A DNA stretch of 64,000 nucleotides from Nemertoderma westbladi. Its lineage: Eukaryota; Xenacoelomorpha; Nemertodermatida; Nemertodermatidae. Below the pieces are notes generated by a model. It worked only from the letters and a program-made list of their open reading frames with translations. It did no database searches and was not told the origin of the DNA. Shown here piece by piece: positions 56,417 to 64,000 of the stretch (within the stretch, counting starts at the first letter, position 1; the number at the start of each line of letters is the position of its first letter). The stretch covers positions 62,001-126,000 of the forward strand of contig JAUCBJ010002523.1 of assembly GCA_032718475.1 (NCBI GenBank), written 5' to 3'. The translations under genes and the position numbers were made by a program.

Positions 56417-56559
56417 CTCGGAGTATATGCGGTTGCCCCCTTCATCTGCACAACAGATGTTCGGCCGAGTTACGAGCTCCTCAACCGTGTAGCTTCCTGC
56501 ACCAACACCCGTTTCGTCCGACGCTTCCTTCGCGAGATACATCTGGAGCTCGCGACGTC
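56417..56559 (-). other. Candidate 143-bp exon, copy 2
   Basis: Same length, acceptor-like catag and donor-like gag|gtgagc as copy 1 (18926-19068), with the open frame kept (LQMYLAKEASDETGVGAGSY, NICCADEGGNRIYSE). Observed changes are Ala to Glu, Thr to Ala and Val to Ile. The plus strand is open too, so the coding strand is not certain. Confidence 0.25.
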
Positions 56560-57367
56560 CTATGATATAATAAAGTTTATTAGTGACTTTCCATTTTATG
56601 GTTCCCAGTTCCTGGAAGGACATCCCGAGCTGCTTCGAACATGCTCAACGTGAAGGACCAGTTCTCCATGCTGTGCCTCTGAGAATTTTCCTCGGTACTT
56701 AATTAATTTGTTTAATTTAGTTAAATTGGTTATCGCATTTAATTGTATGTAGTGAGTATTTGATATCGAAGTCACCTTTGATCGTTGAAAGATTGTATAT
56801 ACGTGAATTTCATGTAAATTTCAGAAAAAACTCAATATTGTGTTACTCATAGAACGATTGTTGAACTTGTACGTGATTTTAGGGAACGGTTTTGCTGCAT
56901 ACGCTAACTGCATAGTGAAATCTTATATTTTTATCAGAAAATCATTCAATTTCTGTGCGTATGATATTTATGCCTAACTCATGTTGTATACCACCGTGAA
57001 CCTTGTTTATATGTTGCCTATCAGCAGTTATGGTAGTGCTGGGCTCCCATTGGTAACTACCGGTCAAGGTATTCTTATGCCCTATTGGCTGTTCTATTTT
57101 GAAGTGTTGCTTGTTTATATAGTCGATGTTCAATATTAATGCTATTTATTAATGCTAATTGTAAACAATTACTTGATATATTTTGTTAAAAGTTACCAAC
57201 ACCTAGTAAAATAAATTGTACAACATTGCGCTTCACCATAACATACGCACACACACACGCGTCTTAAGATTTATGTTCTACTACTGATATTATTTATTTG
57301 ACTGCTCTTTCTGTCGCCAGTATCGTCTACGCTAGTGTTCGGTCAACTCACTGGCTCGTTATTATAC

Positions 57368-57425
57368 CCATATAAATCACACCGCGGCGAGTCTACAGCA
57401 GTTTATGTCCATCAGTTAGTTAGGA
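57368..57425 (+). promoter_or_regulatory. TATA-like core promoter candidate, copy 2
   Basis: Counterpart of 19880-19935, with the TATA-like 'catataaatcac' and 'catcagttagttagg' unchanged. The downstream splice-donor-like 'gagcgtaagt' is also kept near 58071. Assigned from motif and conservation only. Confidence 0.25.
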
Positions 57426-58816
57426 TTCGCTGCGCGGGATTGTTTCTCGCGAGTTTGGTCTGTTTTCTGTAGACTGTATTTCTGCCTCACCGGCCGGTTA
57501 GGGACCGGGTCAACCTGATTGTCAAGTTAGCCCAGGCAATTGATTCGCCCAAGTTTAGTAGAAGACATCATCAGGCACCGATCTCGCCAGCAGGAGTTTG
57601 TGTACTTTTAGTATCTATTATTAGGCCCTCCTGTCTGCGTTGGCATTCTACAGTAAATCGTGTGAGATTAAATTATTTAATATCAGTAGAATTTGTAAAA
57701 TAGAATAAGTAAATTGTGTTTTAATTTTAATATAGTAGAATTGTAGAATTCAGTATTTGGTTAGCTATACGCTAATTCTGTAATTTAATTTTGTATTTGG
57801 GCCGTGTGTGTGTAACTGTGTTATTTTTTGGTACTAAAAAAAGGTACTTGGGTTTAAAGACCAATTAGTATCGGTACCTAGGAATTTTTTTTGTAGAGTA
57901 GTCCCCGTAAAACTCTCTCTCACCTTCGATTTTTCAGGACTCATTTCTGGACCGCCTCGGGGATCAGGCCGTTTTTCAGCAAGTTTGGGAGATAAAGGAT
58001 TCGTCCGCAACACTGGGAACGGAACAGTTCTCGTCCAGTTTTTATCTGGGGATCTGTTCGACTGGAAAGGAGCGTAAGTTTTTCGACTCGGGTAGATTAA
58101 AATTAGAGCACAGTATTACTCAAAATTGTTATGAATTTGTTTGATATTTTTCCTCTATTCATTGGTGTTTGGCTTATTATTTTTGTAATTGTTGGTCTAT
58201 TTTGATAGCGTATACCACTATCCCACTTATTGGTACAGATTTAGCCGGTAGGCTAAATTATTATTTTATTATATACTACAGTATAATTAGAGATATTATT
58301 TGTACCGGTTCGGGTATATATAAATATATACCAAGGTAAGTTTGACATTTTGACATTTAAATATTATTACTATCTAAACTGGACGTATATAATTACCGAC
58401 TTGAGTGACATACAACACTCTACGAGAAACCCGTGTGATGCAGACAGATCAACAGTAGACGAACCCAGAAGGAGGACTCGCGATTCTACTGATGTCACAC
58501 CGCGTGCATCGCCGGTACCACCAATGGAAATACCGGAAGCTGTAGTGTTCGCGCTTTTAGACCTTTAACAATTTAACCTGTTAATTTACATATTGTCTTA
58601 TGTTGTCTGACAGCCCACACACAAACACATATGACCACAGTAGAAGCCAGTCTAGCGCGGCGGCGTGTGACCCACTGTGTGTGGGAGACTGAATTCTATG
58701 GCCGAGAGTGGGGTAACCTACTTTGTATTATTCGATTGATCTCTACTATATAATCTCCAAAAACTATGCTTATTTTCATGGCAATACCAACAGTTTCTTT
58801 AGATGCTGTGCTTTAA

Positions 58817-59199
58817 ATATCAGACAAAGTTATGACTTATACTAATTACAACTGAGGGTTATGGGACATCCCGGTTTTACATTCTTTAGGAATGTAGAAC
58901 TATTCGCTCACACTCACTTTACTAAGAATAGTACTGATACACGCTAATTTGCCGACTGTTACCAATTTTACTCATATATAAGGAGAAATTCAGCTCGCTT
59001 ACGTTGGGGTTATGAAATAGTATAAAATTCATACAGACCACTGTAATTTGAGCCATGCAATTGTTACTAATGTTCCCTTCGGCTTACCTCAATAATAAAG
59101 AAAGTTAGTTGGGATTATTGATTATTCGTACGTATTCTCCAAATAGAAACATCCATTAAATATGTTACCAAATAACAATGAAAAACAGTCTAATCAATT
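58817..59199. other. No gene seen
   Basis: AT-rich DNA between duplication Q copy 2 and LU duplicon 4. A sequence here (TTAA then 'atatcagacaaagtt') represents the uninterrupted flank of the piggyBac target site. No gene. Confidence 0.4.
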
Positions 59200-59487
59200 C
59201 ATCCAATCAATTTATATTGTTTGTATATTTAATGGGTAGTTTGATTTCCCAACGATTATTATAAAACACATTGATTCTGAATAGATTTAATTAAGAAGAT
59301 TAAACTTAAATAACTGTAACAAAAACGATAGCACAGTAGTGGTAACTAATAACAACAAATATTACCAATAAGTTATAGAATGAATGAACACGAGATTATA
59401 TTTCTTGAATAATATTGATAACTATTTATACACCCATACACATAGTGTTATAACGATTGGTCATGGCTCTTAGGTTTGCACTCTTAA

Positions 59488-60848
59488 CCCTATTAAACCC
59501 TGGGGGGGGGGAGGGGGGGGGGGGGTCAATATGACCCCCCTTGGTTTTTTTATTATAATTCTGAAACCAACGCAGTTGGGAATCTGAAATTTTATGACTT
59601 TTCCTAAAAATCTATTGTCTTCCCAGTAGTGAAAACCATTTTCAAAAATATTGGGTAGTTTTCGAGTTAGAACACCATTTTTTAACCCTACTTTTGGCAC
59701 ATTTTTGAGACGGTTTTTGAAAATTTCATTTCATTAAATATGAATTGTAACATCTATATTTTTGATTTACACCGTTTTTTTGGTGTCAGCAATTGGATGG
59801 AATTCATATAAATTGATTTAGAAATTTCAAACTTGTTTTTTTCGGCGTGTGCCAAATTTTGGTGCCAGCACGAAATTTTGAAAATCCCTTCAAAAGATAA
59901 AATTGCTTGTGACAATTTATTTCTTGCGTTTTAGAGGTTTATGGCGGTTCTGAATTTAATGGAATAGATAAATATCGAACTAGACATATCAAACTTGTAT
60001 TTTTCAGAAGTGGGTGCAAAATGTGGTGCTAGCACCAAATTTTGAAAACCATCAAATATATCAATTGATTGTGTCACCCTTGTTTCTTGCGTTATACGGG
60101 TTTGTAAGGGTTCTAAATTCAATGGAATCAGTAAAAATGTCATAAGAGTTTTCAAACTTGTATTTTTCGTCGGTGGGTGAAAATTGTTGTGCCAGCACCA
60201 AATTTTGGAAAATAAGCAATTTGATCAGTAGATAGTATCATCATGTTTCTTGCGTTATACGGGTTTATGAGGGTCCTGAATACGATGGAATCAATAAAAA
60301 CAGCACTGGACATCGCAAACTTGTACTTTTTGGTGATGGGTACGAAAGTTGGTGCTTGCACCAAAATTTGCCAATTTACGCCGAAAAATACAAGTAGCAA
60401 TGATCTGGCATATTAGAAATGTATTCCATTAGAATCAGCTTCCTAGAAAACTTGAAAATGTGAATTTATAGCATCGTATAAGTGAATTAAAAATTTTGTG
60501 TTCTAACTGAAAAGTGCTGGTTGCTTGTTTTTTTCATTTTGTTCCTACGCAGAGAGGACTAAACAGCCACTTATAGTAATCATATCATTTTTAAATATTT
60601 TCCAATGTATTTTGCGCCCCAGAAAACCTGTATTGAAAAACAATTAGCCGAAAAATGTAACTTTCAAATTTTGTGAAAATTGTGCACTACTTGTAAATTT
60701 GGTGCTGCAATATAACCACCCCAGTACATTTTTTCGAAAATTTTTTTTTCGGTCGGATCCAGACTAGTGATACCTACGTACAAACAAAAAATCAGACGTT
60801 TTCGTCAGACGTATTTGTACAACATTTTATAGCCCGGTACTAATAGGG
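59488..60848. mobile_element. piggyBac-type MITE with TTAA target duplication
   Basis: 1361 bp flanked by TTAA at 59484-59487 and 60849-60852. Ends are CCCTATTA... and ...TAATAGGG. Duplicon 2 has the uninterrupted site 'gcacttttaaggaaacaag' at about 25507-25520, an exact pre-insertion allele. Near the left end is a G-run/C-run hairpin around 'gggtcaatatgaccc', comparable to the palindrome near the piggyBac terminus at 21339. The interior has degenerate units of about 120-150 bp and no transposase, so it would need one supplied in trans. Confidence 0.88.
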
Positions 60849-61046
60849 TTAAGGAAACAAGCATACTGAGTTATTTTACAGTGTGGTCGTATATATATCA
60901 TAACATTATTCATGTGGCAAGACAATGCAGAATAGTTTCAGTGATATTTTTAGATTTACAGAGGGAATAACAATACAAGTTCGAACTGTGTGGATTTAAA
61001 GATATTCACTTTTAGAAGGCGTCCCACACTACTAAGCTATTGGATA

Positions 61047-61595
61047 TCAGTAGAAGTCAATAGTAATTGTTACGGCCAACAGAATATAAGCAACAGCTCC
61101 AGTGAGGTGTTTCGCCAAACTAGCTGTTGTTGTGAATATTTCAGGTTGTTTCTCGGTTGTTTCTGGTCCGGTTGTTACCGGATCAAACACGGGATCATTC
61201 CAATCCACGGTTCCATTGGGGAACAGATAGTCGTGTTCCCACACAACGTCTACTACTTTGTTGCAGACTTCTGTTCCGTGGCAGCAGATTTTCATGCAAC
61301 TCGGATGTCTCAGCTCGATGGTGTACGCCGAACTAAATGTCTCGAACTCGTCTCCAACCTTCTTTCTGCATTCCTCTTCATCGTGATCCTTGCAGCCATC
61401 AGAACGATGGCAGTATTCTTCCCTTGTATACAAAAAACCTTGGAAAACTTCGCTATTTACATAGAATATACCTGGCAATTGATTATAATGCAGACGGCAT
61501 GTTAAGCAATCCATTTCATTGTATCCTGGATTTTCTTCTTGCCAGCCACCGCTATCCGGGAACACTTCCGGCAGAGCTGTCTTATAAGTAACCAT
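61047..61595 (-). pseudogene. LU/Ly6-like gene, copy 4, 5'-truncated
   Basis: 182 codons from an internal Met (MVTYKTALPEVF) to the usual tail. The signal peptide and the first cysteine are absent because the duplicon ends at about 61602. Nine cysteines remain, including the ICCHGTEVCN end. It is closest to copy 3 (YCHRSDGCKDHDEEEC, PSCMKICC) and also has a shortened stalk (TTGPETTEKQPEIF). Without a secretion signal it is unlikely to reach the surface unless a new upstream exon is used. The remaining frame is free of stops, so the truncation is probably recent. Confidence 0.75.
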
Positions 61596-61602
61596 GGTGT
61601 GT

Positions 61603-63433
61603 CTGTGACGGGATCGGAGGATCCCGACCAGTTTGGTTTATGTACGCATCAGCCGCACCGTGTGATGGAAAAGATAAGAGTTTGTGTTGTCCAATGTTGT
61701 TGATAATAAGATATATGTATAATATAGGTGGTGGCAGATAGCACAGTAGACCGGTATGATGATACAGTGGGTGATGGCGGTGACGGTCTTAAAATGTCAC
61801 CATACTGCCATGACTGAGTGACTGAGTAAATTACTGAATGAGAAACACCAACCGGTAATATACACTATGTTGGCCCTATTACTTAGCTGATGCCTCTCCC
61901 TCGCCCCTCATTGGCTGACAACCTACTTCTCGCCTTCAGCTCTGCGGGGGTGTTTCCCCCCCCCCGCTGCTGTTACTTTCCCTCTCCCCGGAGGCTAAAC
62001 CTCTGACCTCCATTGTGTGAGGCTCTCTGGGGTTTGTCGTCCCCATTTATTGGGGGTGATACAAGGTTGGTTGGTAATCAACCTCGTACTCCCCAATATT
62101 GCTTAAAGGCGCTCTTTCCAACTTTATGGGGGTTGGTGAGGCGGAATTGAATCCGCTCACACTCCCCCCCATGCTATCTTCCCGGTGAGAAGATAGCATC
62201 AACCACAAAGTACGCTTCAATTCCGCTGGAACTCGATCTACTATCGGGTGTGGGGTGGAGTTATTTTCTTGGAGTCGGCTTTCCAGGCCGCTCCCTATGG
62301 GTATGATAACGCTACCCAGTCTTGGTGCAACTTCCTATCTTGCACCAAGACATCTGACGTCTCGTGTCGAGCCAATTGTGGACTCTCACACAATTTTAAA
62401 AGCTCTCACTCTGCTCTAAACTTTCACTCTAACTCTCCTCTAACCCCACTCTTACTCTCTCCCCACTCCTGAATCGCACTCTAACTTCTCTCTCGCCAAC
62501 AGTTCCTCTCACTATCTCTGTGCTCCTGTACTTGTGCTATCGTGCAAGCTATCTTATCTAAATCTAACTTACTAACTACTTACTATCTTCTAACTCTCTA
62601 GCTTACTCACTACCTACTACCTAACTCTCTTACTACTTATTACTCTAACTCTATTAGCTCTAACTAACTCTCTACTAACTCTCTACTTCTACTAACTCTC
62701 TACCTCTACTAACTCTAACTCTACTAACTCCTAACTCTACTGCTACCTCTAACTCCGCTACCACCTCTATCTACGTGGCTCTTGCGGTGCCCACAACCAC
62801 TCTGCTTACTACCTCCATCTATGTGGTGGTTACGGTGTCCACAACCTCTCTATTACTACTTCCATCTACGTGGCGCTTCCGGTGCCCACAACCTCTCTAC
62901 TACTACTTTCTACGTGGCGCTTTCGGTGCCCACAACCCTTCTGCTACTCGTGGCATGTTAATATACCACACTCCCTTACCCGCCGACTTCTAACTCCCGG
63001 TACTACGTACCCTCTTACTCCCGTGGTATGTCTATACCACACTCCCTATACCCCGCCGACTTCTAACTCCCGGTACTACGTACCCTCTTACTCCCGTGGT
63101 ATGTCTATACCACACTCCCTATACCCCGCCGACTTCTAACCTAATTCGGTACTACGTACTCTCTACTCCCGTGGTATGTTTATACCACACTCCCTATACC
63201 TGCCGACTTCTAACTCTACTGTCTAACTATCTACTAATTCTATCGATCTACTAACCTGACTAACTTCTACTGACTTCTACTTACTATCTAGCTTCTATTA
63301 ACTTTCTGACTTTCTAGCTCTCTACTTACTATCTCCTACTAACTTTCTTATTTAATTATTTAATTATTTTTATTATTTAAATAATTATTTGTGCGTGGGA
63401 AGGGCATCTCGCCCTCATTCCCACCCCCCTCAG
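61603..63433. repeat. Unidentified pyrimidine-rich region
   Basis: Begins with a small palindrome ('cgggatcggaggatcccg', about 61609-61626). There is a second inverted repeat, 'gctatcttcccggtgagaagatagc', at about 62174-62198. From about 62400 to 63350 the plus strand is overwhelmingly C and T, with irregular ctaact-like words. No open frame of interest. It may be the untranslated part of a retroelement, because LINE A coding sequence starts at 63450, but the other LINE A copy does not share it. Confidence 0.5.
62981..63200. repeat. 73-bp tandem repeat, three units, two hairpins each
   Basis: Units start at 62981, 63054 and 63127, with the next partial unit at 63201. Each holds two inverted repeats: ggtac-tac-gtacc and gtggtat-gtct-ataccac. 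The first two units are essentially identical; the third has small changes that largely keep the stems. Looser relatives ('cgtggcatgttaatataccac') precede at 62949. Confidence 0.9.
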
Positions 63434-64000
63434 TCCAAAATGTTCAGGAGTCAGTTAACTCCTGACCGGCTGCCTGTCTCACCCCCTACTGGAGAGAGAG
63501 CAGCCACCAATTCTTTGAGTCCCTTTCCTGATGACCTTTCTGGCCCAAACCCTGGGTCACCAGGAAGGCCAGATTGTGATGGGGAGAGCGATTCTGGAGT
63601 TGGAGGCTACTCTCATGTTCCACCTCGACCAACAAAGCCATTGGTGAATCTGAGGCAAGTCACAAGACTAGCCTCAGTAAACACCCTCACACTCGGGTCC
63701 CCAATGCGACAAGGTGAGCTGACTGCCTTGGCAGATAAGCTTTCTCTTAGCGCAGTGGGTGTTCAAGAGCACCGAATGCAGACTGGACAGACTGATGAGG
63801 TTCTGATTAAGGACATGGGGGGCGGTTGGCGACTCACCCTCGCGTCAGCAGATGATAGTGGCAATGGTGGAATTGGTCTATTGATGAATCCAACTGCACA
63901 TGCAGCATTGGACAAAATAGACCAAATCTCGCCGACCAAATGTTCTGGAAGACTGGCTAAGAAGTTTCCTAAGGTGGTTCTGATTGTGTGCTACTCTCCA
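63434..64000 (+). mobile_element. LINE A, 5' coding part, runs off the window
   Basis: From 63450 it matches 51338-51910 with few changes. It encodes the Pro/Ser-rich N-terminus and the start of the endonuclease (RLASVNTLTLGSP, AVGVQEHRM, KKFPKVVLIVCYSP). It has no TGA at the place where the 51 kb copy is broken, and an 18-bp in-frame difference near 63935. It appears open to the window end, so the full copy may be more intact. Confidence 0.85.

Larger units (their letters stand above)
54951..58816. repeat. Segmental duplication Q, copy 2
   Basis: Direct copy of 17207-21298. It lacks the 470-bp insertion at the 'catgccttt' site (about 55495) and the piggyBac element after the TTAA at 58813-58816. 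It therefore preserves both pre-insertion sites. About 250 bp at 56125-56335 differ from copy 1. Confidence 0.85.
59200..61602. repeat. LU duplicon 4, disrupted
   Basis: Matches the other duplicons at 59200-59483 and 60853-61602, with the 1361-bp MITE between. The match ends abruptly inside the LU gene at about 61602 ('accatggtgtgtctg'), where unrelated pyrimidine-rich sequence begins. The promoter side of the gene is therefore lost. Confidence 0.85.

Overview
This is a window of animal (metazoan) nuclear DNA, AT-rich and packed with repeats. There is no operon structure, no bacterial-type signal, no rRNA and no convincing tRNA gene. The LINE families, piggyBac-type elements, tRNA-like SINEs, minisatellites and GPI-anchored cysteine-rich protein genes fit an invertebrate, perhaps a marine one; the sequence alone does not settle the phylum. 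The only intact-looking protein genes are members of one family. They are single-exon, minus-strand genes for secreted proteins of 217 residues, with ten cysteines, a C-terminal CC-x4-CN signature and a GPI-type tail. This resembles the Ly6/uPAR (LU, three-finger) superfamily. Three complete copies lie at 13928-14581, 25710-26363 and 46648-47301, and a fourth, 5'-truncated copy at 61047-61595. Each sits inside a 2-3.5 kb duplicon. Between copies, nearly all differences in the predicted extracellular part change an amino acid, which suggests diversifying selection. || Layout: 0-3.2 kb holds dispersed repeats and a broken coiled-coil ORF. 3.2-10.7 kb holds a piggyBac-type MITE, pieces of LINE family A, and a two-ORF LINE of family C whose middle third lies displaced downstream. 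11.1-13.3 kb is a dimeric satellite, a GAC microsatellite and a 21-bp minisatellite. 13.3-15.25 kb is LU duplicon 1. 15.4-16.8 kb is a dispersed block (second copy at 30.2-31.9 kb). 17.2-21.3 kb is a segmental duplication (second copy at 54.95-58.8 kb). 21.3-23.3 kb is a piggyBac transposase pseudogene sitting at a TTAA. 23.75-26.9 kb is LU duplicon 2. 26.9-29.9 kb is a tandemly duplicated pair of opposed LINE fragments (families B and E). 31.9-39.1 kb is AT-rich DNA with LINE fragments, a Ty3/Gypsy pol fragment, a second 21-bp minisatellite and a decayed OTU-protease-like fragment. 39.6-42.4 kb is the longest LINE B copy. 43.2-44.4 kb is a foldback and a MITE. 44.5-47.97 kb is LU duplicon 3. 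48.5-49.9 kb is a GATC-rich satellite. 50.9-54.5 kb is the longest LINE A copy. 59.2-61.6 kb is LU duplicon 4, split by a MITE with TTAA ends. 61.6-63.4 kb is a pyrimidine-rich tract with hairpin tandem repeats. From 63.4 kb another LINE A copy runs off the window. || Most of the sequence is transposon debris and recent duplications. The biological centre of interest is the spreading, fast-changing LU-like gene family. LINE family letters A-E are local labels. All identities come from reading motifs by eye; no database search was run.
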